Shown piece by piece: positions 1-8,694 of a stretch of DNA of 64,000 bases. The notes below the pieces were generated by a model. The model was not told the origin of the DNA and ran no database searches. It saw nothing but the letters and a program-made list of their open reading frames with translations. A program made the position numbers and the translations under genes. This DNA is from JAGLCW01 sp964427915 (GTDB lineage: Bacteria > Caldisericota > Caldisericia > UBA6126): the NCBI GenBank assembly GCA_964427915.1, contig CAYRWA010000061.1, forward strand, positions 6,198 through 70,197, given 5' to 3'. The first letter of the stretch is position 1. Each line of letters begins with the position of its first letter.

Positions 1-2
1 TT

Positions 3-2051
3 GAAAAAGAAAATATCCTGCTCCCTACATCTGCCTACATTAAAGATGGCACCGTATATGTCCTTGAGGGAGCGCTTTCCAGATTAATGGTATTTGACAA
101 AGACAACCGGTATGTAACTGATTACATGAGTATGGCTGATGGAATGCCCATTTATACATTAGGATTCCTGTATTCACAATCGTCCCCGAAAGGTATATTA
201 TCAAATCCTCAGGGTGTACGGGTTGATGCTGATGGTAATATCTTCGTGGGCAACAGCAATTTTAGCAATATTGTCGTGTTTGACAATGATGGCAATGACA
301 TCAACCACATCGGAAAACCCGCTAGAAGTAGAAATCCTGATATTGGAGAATTTTTCTCCCCTACCGACGTTTGTTTTGATCAGGATGGATACATCTATGT
401 TTCTGATACACAAGCTGGCTTGATTCATGTTTTCGATGAATTCTATGAACCTTGGGCTTTGATTGATGAAGGATTTAGTTATCCCCAAGGATTGTGTGTT
501 AATGATCATGGAGAATTAATTGTCATTAGCTCTCGCACTGCCACCCTCTCCCTTATTGATATTTCAGAAATGATTGACGAATATGCCTTTGAAATTGACG
601 CCTACCCAATTAACGGAGAATGGCCAGTTGGCGTTTCTTGCAATGCAATTGGAGACATGTACGTCGCTCTAACCGGTAGCGATAGCATTGTGGCTATGGA
701 TGTTGACGGTGATCTACTTGCACAATGGGGTGAAACAGGTTCTGAACCTGGTCAATTAGATGCCCCCCAAGGTACATGTGTAGACGGTGCTGGCAATGTC
801 TATGTAGCAGAAACAAATGGAGGAAGAATTCAAAAGTTCACTCCCGACGGCGACCTTATTTGGACATCGGATCTCCAATGGCCTGGTCTAACATTTATTA
901 CCATGGATTATGACGGTAAATTGTATGTAACAGATTGCTTGCACAGTGTTGTTATTGTCCTTGAAGACGAAACAGCTGTTCCACCTGATGATGGTTCAAT
1001 AAAGGAATCAGATGCACAGTTTAGTTTGGTTGCCCAAGAAGAAATTATTGAAAACGAAACCTTTTCGATTCAAATCGAAGGTGAAAAATTAGAAGATGTC
1101 AGTAGAATTGAATTTGGAATAACACTTCCGTCCGAATACATCGAATTTGACTCTGTTACAGCAGGAACTCTTATCGATCAATGTACTATTTCCGATGCAG
1201 ATTTACTTGGTAATCTTCTCATTTTTGATATCACCGCAAACAACGCTCCTATATCGGGCACCGGTACAATTGCTACAATGAAATTTAAGGCATTGCAACC
1301 AGGGGATGTAGAAGTCGAGTTTGATCGCATTCGATTGCTTGATGAACGCGATAAAGAGATAACCTTTAAAGGATTTACTTCTGTCATGTTTACCATTCTC
1401 AAAGGTGATACACAACCACCTGAAATCCATATTGAAGAAACTCCCGACATTGTATACAGCGAATCATACACAATTAAAGGGAAAACGGAAGCTGATGCCT
1501 TTGTAACCATCAATGAAGAAGAAGTACCAGTAGACAAAACTGGTAGTTTCACGTACGAAGCCACTCTTGAAGTAGGAGAAAATACCTTTGTAATCCAAGC
1601 AACCGATCTTTCTGACAATACGGCAGAAGTAACCATTACAATAGAACGTAAAGTTAGAACCATTATTGAGTTCATCATTGGAAGAACAACCTACCTATTG
1701 AATGGGGAACCCTTCTTATTAGATGCAGCTCCGTTTGTCCATGAAGGCCGAACGGTATTACCAATCCGTCCCGTTGTAGAAGCCATTGACGGAGAAATTG
1801 GTTGGGATAATGCAGAGCGTAAGGTTACCATTAAAAAAGATGACATTTTGATGGAACTTTGGATCGATAAACCTATTGCTCGTATCAATGGAGAAGAAGC
1901 TCAAATTGACGAGAATCCCAATGTCACCCCCATGATTGTATCAGGAAGAACATTCTTGCCTTTACGATATGTTGCAGAGAACCTTGGTTTTGATGTTGGT
2001 TGGGATGGAGCTACACAAACTATTACTTTAACACACCCAGCTCCTAAATAA
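3..2051 (+). CDS. Extracytoplasmic NHL-repeat / cohesin-like / copper-amine-oxidase-N-like protein (5' end missing)
   Basis: The frame is open from the first bases of the window, so the true start and any signal peptide lie upstream; the ATG at 87 falls inside a repeat and is not the start. Visible order (residues counted from base 3): NHL/beta-propeller-type repeats to about 325, with recurring D-x-D-G-x-(I/L)-Y-V cores; a cohesin-like beta domain at about 336-468; an Ig-like bacterial domain at about 473-548; and a two-lobed copper-amine-oxidase-N-like domain at about 553-680, with VLPIRPVVE and FLPLRYVAE. In clostridia this last domain is a common cell-wall module and does not imply oxidase activity. 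No catalytic residues are recognisable. A surface binding or scaffold role is inferred. It is followed directly by a strong terminator. Confidence 0.75.
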   Translation, partial: EKENILLPTSAYIKDGTVYVLEGALSRLMVFDKDNRYVTDYMSMADGMPIYTLGFLYSQSSPKGILSNPQGVRVDADGNIFVGNSNFSNIVVFDNDGNDINHIGKPARSRNPDIGEFFSPTDVCFDQDGYIYVSDTQAGLIHVFDEFYEPWALIDEGFSYPQGLCVNDHGELIVISSRTATLSLIDISEMIDEYAFEIDAYPINGEWPVGVSCNAIGDMYVALTGSDSIVAMDVDGDLLAQWGETGSEPGQLDAPQGTCVDGAGNVYVAETNGGRIQKFTPDGDLIWTSDLQWPGLTFITMDYDGKLYVTDCLHSVVIVLEDETAVPPDDGSIKESDAQFSLVAQEEIIENETFSIQIEGEKLEDVSRIEFGITLPSEYIEFDSVTAGTLIDQCTISDADLLGNLLIFDITANNAPISGTGTIATMKFKALQPGDVEVEFDRIRLLDERDKEITFKGFTSVMFTILKGDTQPPEIHIEETPDIVYSESYTIKGKTEADAFVTINEEEVPVDKTGSFTYEATLEVGENTFVIQATDLSDNTAEVTITIERKVRTIIEFIIGRTTYLLNGEPFLLDAAPFVHEGRTVLPIRPVVEAIDGEIGWDNAERKVTIKKDDILMELWIDKPIARINGEEAQIDENPNVTPMIVSGRTFLPLRYVAENLGFDVGWDGATQTITLTHPAPK

Positions 2052-2082
2052 ATCCTATCTTTCAAGATCTTTTCGGTGATAC

Positions 2083-2122
2083 AAAAAAAGCCCCAGGAAC
2101 TTCCTGGGGCTTTTTTCTTTTT
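2083..2122. terminator. Bidirectional intrinsic terminator
   Basis: An A-tract, the stem GCCCCAGG / CCTGGGGC with a 5-nt loop, and a T-tract. It lies between two convergent genes and can serve both strands. Confidence 0.9.
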
Positions 2123-2192
2123 TGATATTTCTGTATTCTTCGTATTAATGAATACGAAGAAATGATTCTAGAAATCTATCCTGTTTGATATT

Positions 2193-3362
2193 TTAGGGAC
2201 GATAGTTCCGAATGAATTCCCGAATAGAATCAGTTCCATGACCTTCTCCTTGAACTACAAGGTCTTTAATGGGAGTATCAGCATCATCAGGAGACGAAGC
2301 AAACTCTTCCATCAATAGTTCCAAAGGAACACTATACCCAACGGATAACTCTCGCAACGTCATAAATCCCCTAATATCGTCCACTTTGTTTTTTATCACT
2401 TGTTGCTCGTAGGGTGTAGTAGTATTAGGAAAGAACCATTTAAAATGGCCAGTTAGAGTAAATGCACCCGCTACTAACAACATAAAAACGATAGAAACAG
2501 CAGTCACCTTCAAGGGAGTGGAAGTAAGGGTTCTATTCTTTGTTGCAATTTCCAGTGTATTTTCAACTGGGCACGCATTGACACATGCGTTGCACATAAT
2601 GCATTCTTTATCGGTTACAAATTCTACTTCTGAAACGTGAATATTGACGGGACAAATCTGATCGCATTTTTTACAATCAATACACGTTTCGGGATTGCGA
2701 TGTACTCCATACAATCCAATTGGAGAAAGCAACCCCAAAAAAGCTCCAAAGGGGCATAAATATTTACAAAATAGACGATCTACCCAAAAAGCACCAACTA
2801 TACTAATAAGCAAAATTGCTAAACCAATCGGAAACTCAAACATTTCTTCCAAAGAAAAAACATGGGCGTATGCAACCCATGGATCAAATGCACGAATCAG
2901 CAGAGTTCCTGTTGCCCATGTTCCAATAACAAAAACAAAAAGCACCAGGTATTTTAGCAAACGAAGAACTCGGTCTTGTTTTGAAGATTTTGTTACTCTA
3001 TTATGGACAGTTTTTCTGCCGATAGAGCCACAAATTTCTTGCAAGGTTCCCAAGGGACATATTTGCCCACAAAAGGCTCTTTTGTAGAGAACTGTTAAAA
3101 GAATCACAGCAAAGAACAAAATGAAACTTCCCAAAGCTAGACGTTTCAGCATCGATCCTTGGAAAAGCCACGAAAACAACCCTTCCAAGCCTCCCATAGG
3201 ACAAAAAGAATCGATGGAAAGCGTTCGTCCAACAAGATCTGGGTATTGATGGAACACTGAAATAAGAGTCATCAAGATCAAAATGAATACTAAAACAATC
3301 CAACGGAACACAATACTTCTTTTTCGATGTAGCACATTCAATTTTTTACCGTTTACGCTCAT
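2193..3362 (-). CDS. NapH/NosR-type membrane protein with two [4Fe-4S] clusters
   Basis: 389 aa. The ATG at 3362 is chosen over an earlier in-frame start because AAAGGAG precedes it by 6 nt. Several membrane helices surround the motifs FCGQICPLG and CKYLCPFG. A soluble stretch then carries two ferredoxin-type clusters (CIDCKKCDQICP and CIMCNACVNACP), followed by another helix. The C-terminal 60 residues (from about FMTLRELSVGYSVP) form a small extra domain absent from its paralogue at 5198. The family passes electrons across or along the membrane. The donor and acceptor here are unknown. It is the second gene after an 81-aa membrane protein, across a 95-nt gap that holds only a weak ACGTTT/AAACGT hairpin. 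Confidence 0.85.
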   Translation of the reverse strand: MSVNGKKLNVLHRKRSIVFRWIVLVFILILMTLISVFHQYPDLVGRTLSIDSFCPMGGLEGLFSWLFQGSMLKRLALGSFILFFAVILLTVLYKRAFCGQICPLGTLQEICGSIGRKTVHNRVTKSSKQDRVLRLLKYLVLFVFVIGTWATGTLLIRAFDPWVAYAHVFSLEEMFEFPIGLAILLISIVGAFWVDRLFCKYLCPFGAFLGLLSPIGLYGVHRNPETCIDCKKCDQICPVNIHVSEVEFVTDKECIMCNACVNACPVENTLEIATKNRTLTSTPLKVTAVSIVFMLLVAGAFTLTGHFKWFFPNTTTPYEQQVIKNKVDDIRGFMTLRELSVGYSVPLELLMEEFASSPDDADTPIKDLVVQGEGHGTDSIREFIRNYRP

Positions 3363-3457
3363 TAAAACTCCTTTACTTTTTTTAAAAAAACATCTCAGTT
3401 GTGTGGTCTTGATATGCAATAGGTACGTTTCGAAAAAACGTGTTCAGCGCTTTCATC

Positions 3458-3703
3458 TTATTGTGGCCCGTAGTACAATTGGTGTTGATGCATAGGAAAA
3501 GTATATGGTCTCCACTCCTTGTCCTGCATTGCCGCATTGCGCTTACCTACACCAATTATACAGGTTAAAACTAATATGGTTACAGCAACAATCAAGGCAA
3601 TTTGTAAAAACCAATCCGACGATTTATATTCGTCAAGTTCAACTTCGTCGGTTTTTAAAGACAACGTTTTAGTTGTTTTTTTTGTACGGGTATCTTCTTG
3701 CAT
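3458..3703 (-). CDS. Small single-pass membrane protein, unknown function
   Basis: 81 aa, with a strong GGAGGGAG site before the ATG. A charged N-terminal 30 residues rich in K, T, D and E is followed by one hydrophobic helix (about 32-50) and a short tail rich in His, Gln and Tyr (PMHQHQLYYGPQ). No family recognised. It is the first gene ahead of the NapH-like protein, so a small partner of that redox protein is possible but only inferred from position. Confidence 0.7.
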   Translation of the reverse strand: MQEDTRTKKTTKTLSLKTDEVELDEYKSSDWFLQIALIVAVTILVLTCIIGVGKRNAAMQDKEWRPYTFPMHQHQLYYGPQ

Positions 3704-3818
3704 AGGCTCCCTCCAGCAAAGATAAATGTTATAGTAAGTATATCATCTTTTAAGGGAACCTTTCATAATAAACAAGAAATCATACAATAATAACATTCTA
3801 TGGGAAGTAGGTACAACG

Positions 3819-5183
3819 ATGAATAAAGAAATTTTTCGAGAATATGATATTCGAGGAATTGTAGCAAGAGATCTAGCTGAGCCAGAGATTGAAAAGCTTG
3901 CAGAAGGCTTTGCACATTTCTTTTCTTCACGCAATCAGAAAACTATTTTAATTGGCTTTGACAATAGGATTTCCTCGGAACCTATCAGAAATCAGCTTGT
4001 ACATAGTCTCTTAAAGAAGGGTTTTCATATCGTCGATATTGGCTGCGTGATTACTCCTATATTCTATTTCACTGCTCGTATACGCAATATTACAGCAGGT
4101 ATTATGATCACCGCAAGTCATAATCCTGGTGAATACAATGGATTCAAGGTGTACTACGATGATAGCACTATATATGGTCAAGATATTCTTGACATCTACG
4201 AGTGGATCATCAAGCATGAGAGAGAAACCACTCCAGTTCATACTATCAACGTAAAGGGAACGTGTGAGAAATTGGACATGTTTCCAACATACAAAGACTA
4301 TCTATTAAAAAGCATTACTCTTGGACCAAGAAAATTGCGAATTGGTCTAGATTGTGGCAACGGCACTGCTTCCTTTTTTGCACAATCCATATTAGAAGAT
4401 GCAGGAGTTGAAGTTGTCCCCCTATATTGTACTTCCGACCCTACGTTTCCAAATCATTTCCCAGACCCAGTCAAGCTAGAAAATTGCAAAGACCTTTCTG
4501 AGACAGTAATATCTCAGAAGCTTGATGCCGGTATCGGTTTAGACGGAGATGGCGACAGAGTTGGATTGATAAGCGAAGAAGGAAACCCTATATGGGGAGA
4601 CATGATAATGATACTGTTAAGTCGCGAAATATTAAAAAAACACCCCGGTTCAACCATCATTTGCGAAGTAAAATGTTCACAACTTCTACCCGATGACATT
4701 CTTCACAATGGTGGAAAACCTATTGTATATAAGACGGGGCATTCTTTGATTAAGGCCAAAATGAAAGAAACCGATGCAATCTGTGCAGGAGAAATGTCGG
4801 GTCACATATTTTTAAAAGACGAGTATTTTGGTTTTGATGACGCAATATATGCCGCTCTGCGTATTCTTCGAATTTTATCCCTGACCGATAAACCATTATC
4901 GTCTCTTCTTTCTGATTTACCAACCATGCATTCCACGCCTGAAATTCGAATTGAAGTACCCGAAGAATTGAAAAACCAGCTTGTCAAAAACGCACAAATT
5001 TACTTAAGTAAAAAATACGATTGCACTCTAATTGATGGAGTTAGAGCTGTCATTAAAGATGGTTGGGGTTTGATTCGAGCTTCAAACACGGGACCGATAT
5101 TAGTCATGAGAGCTGAGGCAAAAACAACAGACACGTTGCTGTTCATCAAGGAAGAACTCCAGAGAGCTATTCAAAATAAGTAG
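3819..5183 (+). CDS. Phosphomannomutase / phosphoglucomutase
   Basis: 454 aa, the usual length for the alpha-D-phosphohexomutase family. It interconverts hexose 6-phosphate and 1-phosphate for nucleotide-sugar and envelope polysaccharide synthesis in the cytoplasm. Landmarks are the N-terminal YDIRG, the phosphoserine loop ITASHNPGEYNG (Ser is the catalytic phosphate carrier), the Mg-binding loop DGDGDRVG, the sugar-binding GEMSGH, and a C-terminal phosphate-binding RASNTGP. The SD before the ATG is weak, and a TACAAT hexamer at 3783-3788 is a possible -10. The mannose versus glucose preference cannot be read from the sequence. Confidence 0.92.
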   Translation: MNKEIFREYDIRGIVARDLAEPEIEKLAEGFAHFFSSRNQKTILIGFDNRISSEPIRNQLVHSLLKKGFHIVDIGCVITPIFYFTARIRNITAGIMITASHNPGEYNGFKVYYDDSTIYGQDILDIYEWIIKHERETTPVHTINVKGTCEKLDMFPTYKDYLLKSITLGPRKLRIGLDCGNGTASFFAQSILEDAGVEVVPLYCTSDPTFPNHFPDPVKLENCKDLSETVISQKLDAGIGLDGDGDRVGLISEEGNPIWGDMIMILLSREILKKHPGSTIICEVKCSQLLPDDILHNGGKPIVYKTGHSLIKAKMKETDAICAGEMSGHIFLKDEYFGFDDAIYAALRILRILSLTDKPLSSLLSDLPTMHSTPEIRIEVPEELKNQLVKNAQIYLSKKYDCTLIDGVRAVIKDGWGLIRASNTGPILVMRAEAKTTDTLLFIKEELQRAIQNK

Positions 5184-5197
5184 GAAGAAGGTATTAC

Positions 5198-6106
5198 GTG
5201 AAAAAGAATCGATCCTCTATTGCCACTTTGCGATGGGTTATTCTTCTACTCATCCTAGGCTTTGTTACGATTAATGCTTATTTGCATCAACATCCTCAGA
5301 TTCTCGGGAAAACTGCCTCTGTTTGTGCACTTTGCCCCACTGGAGCAATCGAGTCATTTCTTTATTGGATTCGCACTGGATTCTTCCTTCATCGAGTTGC
5401 ACTATCTAGTCTTATCCTCTTTGTTAGCATTCTTGTTACTGCCCTTCTCTTCCGTCGATCTTTTTGTGGTCAGTTTTGCCCCTTTGGAACCTTGCAAGAA
5501 ATAGTTGGGTCCATTGGAAATCAAATTAAATCTATTCGATCAATGCGAAAAAAAACAAAAAGAGATTCATTTCGTTGGACGAAATATATTGTTATTGCTG
5601 CGTTTATCGCTGTTCCATGGTTTACTTCCAGTCTTTTCTTCCGACACATTGATCCCTGGGTAGCTTATGCCCACATTACAACCAACGAGATTTTTGGTGT
5701 TTTTCTCTGGGGTTTTCTTGTACTTGTAGTCTGCTTAATTGGTTCTTTCATTTGGGATCGCTTTTTTTGCAAATATGTGTGTCCTTTGGGAGGGTTTTTA
5801 AGTATCATCGCTCCGTTAGGACTGTTCCGTATTGTTCGTAATACAGAACAATGCATAATTTGCTCAAAATGTAATATCGTTTGTCCCATGAATATCGATG
5901 TTTGCCATCTACAGGAAATTACTGACCCGGAGTGTATTATGTGCCTTCAATGTGTGGATGCATGCCCCCATGAGGACTGCCTAGTTATTTCTTCCAAAGC
6001 AGGAACCAGGGTTTCACCTGTTTTCGTTGTATGGCTCACATTCATCATCATTATAGGTTTGGTAGCCATTACAACGATAACAGGACATTTTCAATGGATT
6101 AAGTAA
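5198..6106 (+). CDS. NapH-like iron-sulfur membrane protein, short paralogue
   Basis: 302 aa from a GTG preceded by an AGGAAG-type site. It is clearly related over its whole length to the protein at 2193-3362: shared N-terminal CPTGAIE versus CPMGGLE, FCGQFCPFGTLQEI, CKYVCPLGG, and two ferredoxin motifs (CIICSKCNIVCP, CIMCLQCVDACP). It ends at the last helix without the extra C-terminal domain. It starts 14 nt after the phosphomannomutase gene and is probably co-transcribed. An electron-transfer role is known for the family; the specific partner is not evident. Confidence 0.85.
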   Translation: MKKNRSSIATLRWVILLLILGFVTINAYLHQHPQILGKTASVCALCPTGAIESFLYWIRTGFFLHRVALSSLILFVSILVTALLFRRSFCGQFCPFGTLQEIVGSIGNQIKSIRSMRKKTKRDSFRWTKYIVIAAFIAVPWFTSSLFFRHIDPWVAYAHITTNEIFGVFLWGFLVLVVCLIGSFIWDRFFCKYVCPLGGFLSIIAPLGLFRIVRNTEQCIICSKCNIVCPMNIDVCHLQEITDPECIMCLQCVDACPHEDCLVISSKAGTRVSPVFVVWLTFIIIIGLVAITTITGHFQWIK

Positions 6107-6112
6107 TGATTC

Positions 6113-6158
6113 AAATCGCCCTCATTACGGTGGGGCGATTTGGTGCTTTTCCTTTTTC
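6113..6158 (+). terminator. Probable intrinsic terminator
   Basis: AAATCGCCC pairs with GGGCGATTT across an 11-nt loop, followed by an interrupted T-rich stretch, just after the NapH-like gene. Confidence 0.6.
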
Positions 6159-6177
6159 AAACAATACCCTATCTCAT

Positions 6178-7110
6178 CTAGTGTTCTGAATCAGTCACTT
6201 TTTTTAGAATATAAAAGTTTCGTTGAGTTTCCTTCTGATGACAGAATTCTTCAATTTGATAAGAATGGTGAAAATAGTTTTGGAATACTTGTCTTGATTT
6301 TAATCTCCACTCCATTGCTAAAGAGGGTTCTCTTTCTTGTATATCATAATAATTGGTTGGTATTTCAAAACGCAAAATTGGGGATTGATAGTCATATTGA
6401 ATGGTGGCTATTTTTTGTATAAGGTTGGGTTTTTCTTCAAAACCCAATCCGTTCTGGTTTCCTGCAACTTCTATTCGTAACGTCGGATTGATAAGTGGTA
6501 TCTGATCAATTTCATCCCGCAAGGAACAATAAGGGTTCTCCATCCTTCGTTTTACTTCCTCAGAGAGTAAATCCCAACAAACTTCGAAGCGGTCTTCCGG
6601 GACTGTTTTTTTTGGACGTTTCTTAGGAAGACCACTTGTTGTGCCCGATGTTTTATACTGATCTGGTAAGTATTGGACAATACGCGCACCTAGTTTTCGT
6701 ATGTTAATATTGGCATTGACACCTTTTAAAGGATCATATGTCCATACAATGTATCGGATTCCCATCGATAAAGCGAGAGAATATTGCAATTTCTTTACAT
6801 AATAACCAAGATGTTTTCTTTGATATGCAGGGTAAAACCCCATAGAGTCTGCAAATAGGTAAACACCTAAAGAAGGAGACACACACGGAAAAGCAAAGTT
6901 ATACCCAACCAGTTGAGTTTCATCAAAACAACCCAGAACTAGACCTCCTCTAGAACCTACTAACTTCATATAGTAAGAAGGAATCAGTCCCACTTTGTAA
7001 AATTCTGGTAATCTGGATTGAATCGTAAAAGCAGCATCGTATTCTTCTTCACTGAGAAGTTTTCGTATCGTTATTTGTGTAGATGGTATGCGGAGAATTT
7101 GTTCTTTCAT
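6178..7110 (-). CDS. GNAT-superfamily N-acyltransferase-like protein
   Basis: 310 aa from the ATG at 7110. An upstream TTG would add eight residues but has no ribosome-binding site. The N-terminal 150 residues match a GNAT fold, with a core ending in SMGFYPAYQRKHLGYYVKK where the acetyl-CoA-binding Q-x-x-G/A loop sits. The C-terminal half resembles the predicted acetyltransferases of the COG3375 type. The substrate is unknown. There is no Shine-Dalgarno, and a TATACT hexamer ends 6 nt before the ATG, suggesting leaderless translation. It lies just beyond the htrA terminator. Confidence 0.7.
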   Translation of the reverse strand: MKEQILRIPSTQITIRKLLSEEEYDAAFTIQSRLPEFYKVGLIPSYYMKLVGSRGGLVLGCFDETQLVGYNFAFPCVSPSLGVYLFADSMGFYPAYQRKHLGYYVKKLQYSLALSMGIRYIVWTYDPLKGVNANINIRKLGARIVQYLPDQYKTSGTTSGLPKKRPKKTVPEDRFEVCWDLLSEEVKRRMENPYCSLRDEIDQIPLINPTLRIEVAGNQNGLGFEEKPNLIQKIATIQYDYQSPILRFEIPTNYYDIQEREPSLAMEWRLKSRQVFQNYFHHSYQIEEFCHQKETQRNFYILKKVTDSEH

Positions 7111-7116
7111 AAGAAT

Positions 7117-7122
7117 AGTATA
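7117..7122 (-). promoter_or_regulatory. -10 element (TATACT), predicted leaderless start
   Basis: The hexamer ends 6 nt before the ATG at 7110, so the usual +1 falls on the A of ATG. A T-tract from the htrA terminator lies just upstream. No consensus -35. Confidence 0.55.
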
Positions 7123-7132
7123 CCCATTCAAC

Positions 7133-7171
7133 AAAAAAAGCGCACTTACAAACAGCTATAAAGTGCGCTTT
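7133..7171 (-). terminator. Intrinsic terminator of htrA
   Basis: On the minus strand, AAAGCGCACTT pairs perfectly with AAGTGCGCTTT over a 13-nt loop and is followed by a T-tract. Confidence 0.85.
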
Positions 7172-7204
7172 ATCGTTTTCATTGTGAAAACAGAAGGAAG
7201 TGTT

Positions 7205-8485
7205 TTATTTCTTTAGCTCTTCTAGGATCGTTTTGATCTTCATTTCTTTGCCGTCTCTATTGATGATAAGTTCTACCTCATCACCAGGATTTTTTGATCG
7301 AATATAGGTGATCAGCTCCTGTGGTGAATGGAACGTTCGATCATCAATACCAACAATAACATCTTGTTTCAAAACACCCGCCTGTCTTGCGTTTCCAGCT
7401 GGTACTTCTACGACAATTACACCGGTATTCACTGGGAGCTTAAGAGAAGCGGCAATTTCATCATTGTTCTCCGTAATGACAACCCCCAGAGAAGCCCAAG
7501 AAACAGTACCATATTTCTGTAAATCGGTGATTACTTTTTTAACCGTATTGGAGTCAATTGCGAATCCTAACCCCTGACCTTGTGCATCAATTAAAAAGTT
7601 TACTCCAATTACTTTCCCCCCTAAATCAACCAATGGTCCACCGCTGTTGCCAGGATTGATAGCTGCATCAGTTTGTACGATGCCTACCATAGGGATATTG
7701 GCAGTAGGTTTGCTGGACTGTTGTTGTGGGATATTGAAATCAAAATAATCCTCAAATCCATCAAAAGGGGTTCCTTTAAATGGATTTGTTGGAGGAGAAG
7801 AGGAGGTTTCAGGAATACTTATTTCTCTCTGAATAGCCGATACAACACCTTTCGTTACAGTATATTCATAGCCATAAGGATTACCTATCGCAATAACCGT
7901 CTCTCCAACGCGAACGTTTTCGGATTTTTCAAATTCTAAAAAGGGTAGCCCGGAAGCATCAATTTGAATCAGTGCAATATCGGATATTGGATCTGTTCCA
8001 ATTAATTGAGCTTCATTTTTTTCACCGCTCTTTCTCTCAACAAGGATTTTGTGAGAACCGTCTACAACATGATTGTTAGTGACAATATATCCATCTTCAC
8101 TAACAATAAATCCGGATCCGGAACCAGCTTGTTGCCATCCATACCGTGTTTGAGCTAATACTTCAATTTTCACTACAGACTGGCTAACAGAAGCAGCAAC
8201 GGTGACTATTGGGTCATTCGAAATCATACTTTCATCTGCATTAGAAGAATCTGTTGATTGGGAAGATGAATTGGTTTTTTGATCTCGAGAATCTTGATAT
8301 GCCATCTTAAAAGGGCTTTCAGGGAGTATAGAAGGGTTCCCGGCAATCCAATAAATGGATAGAAAGCTTCCTAGCATTCCACCAATGATGAATAGAATAA
8401 TACCGACAACGATACCTCCTATTCGTTTTTTTGAAAGCAATGTTTCCTGTTGATTATCATAACGATGTTGTGTATTTTCAGACAT
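7205..8485 (-). CDS. htrA: HtrA/DegP-type membrane-anchored serine protease
   Basis: 426 aa with an AAGGAGG site. A cytoplasmic tail, one membrane helix (about 20-48) and a Ser/Asp-rich linker precede a trypsin-like domain with the catalytic triad His139 (TNNHVVDG), Asp169 (SDIALIQ) and Ser281 (NPGNSGGP). One PDZ domain follows (about 330-420, with QAGVLKQDVIVGID). It would degrade or chaperone misfolded proteins on the outer face of the membrane. A Pro/Gly/Phe-rich insert at about 226-262, between the catalytic Asp and Ser, is the regulatory loop region of the family. Monocistronic, with its own terminator. Confidence 0.95.
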   Translation of the reverse strand: MSENTQHRYDNQQETLLSKKRIGGIVVGIILFIIGGMLGSFLSIYWIAGNPSILPESPFKMAYQDSRDQKTNSSSQSTDSSNADESMISNDPIVTVAASVSQSVVKIEVLAQTRYGWQQAGSGSGFIVSEDGYIVTNNHVVDGSHKILVERKSGEKNEAQLIGTDPISDIALIQIDASGLPFLEFEKSENVRVGETVIAIGNPYGYEYTVTKGVVSAIQREISIPETSSSPPTNPFKGTPFDGFEDYFDFNIPQQQSSKPTANIPMVGIVQTDAAINPGNSGGPLVDLGGKVIGVNFLIDAQGQGLGFAIDSNTVKKVITDLQKYGTVSWASLGVVITENNDEIAASLKLPVNTGVIVVEVPAGNARQAGVLKQDVIVGIDDRTFHSPQELITYIRSKNPGDEVELIINRDGKEMKIKTILEELKK

Positions 8486-8682
8486 TTTGTGTCCTCCTTA
8501 CAAATTCAGCTACATACATATATTATATATTCCCATAATCGAAGAAAGTTACAGAAAAAAGTTCTGTAGCATGGGTGAAAAACTTACAATAGAATAAGCT
8601 TATTCAAAATAATCATCGAATGATTCCATAAAAAAGGTAACAGATTCCAAAGAGCAACTTTTAAAGATTTTTTATTTTTCTA

Positions 8683-8688
8683 TATACT
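8683..8688 (+). promoter_or_regulatory. -10 element (TATACT) of the butyrate operon, predicted leaderless start
   Basis: The hexamer is followed by 6 nt and then the ATG at 8695, putting +1 exactly on the start codon. A TTTAAA at 8660-8665 sits at -35 spacing, and T-rich DNA lies between. Confidence 0.6.
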
Positions 8689-8694
8689 GTATAT

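Noticed and set aside
87..89. ATG at 87 as the true start of the NHL-repeat protein
   Set aside because: The same frame is open to the window edge, and codons before it complete an NHL-type repeat (DGTVYVLEGALSRLMVFD), so the gene begins upstream.
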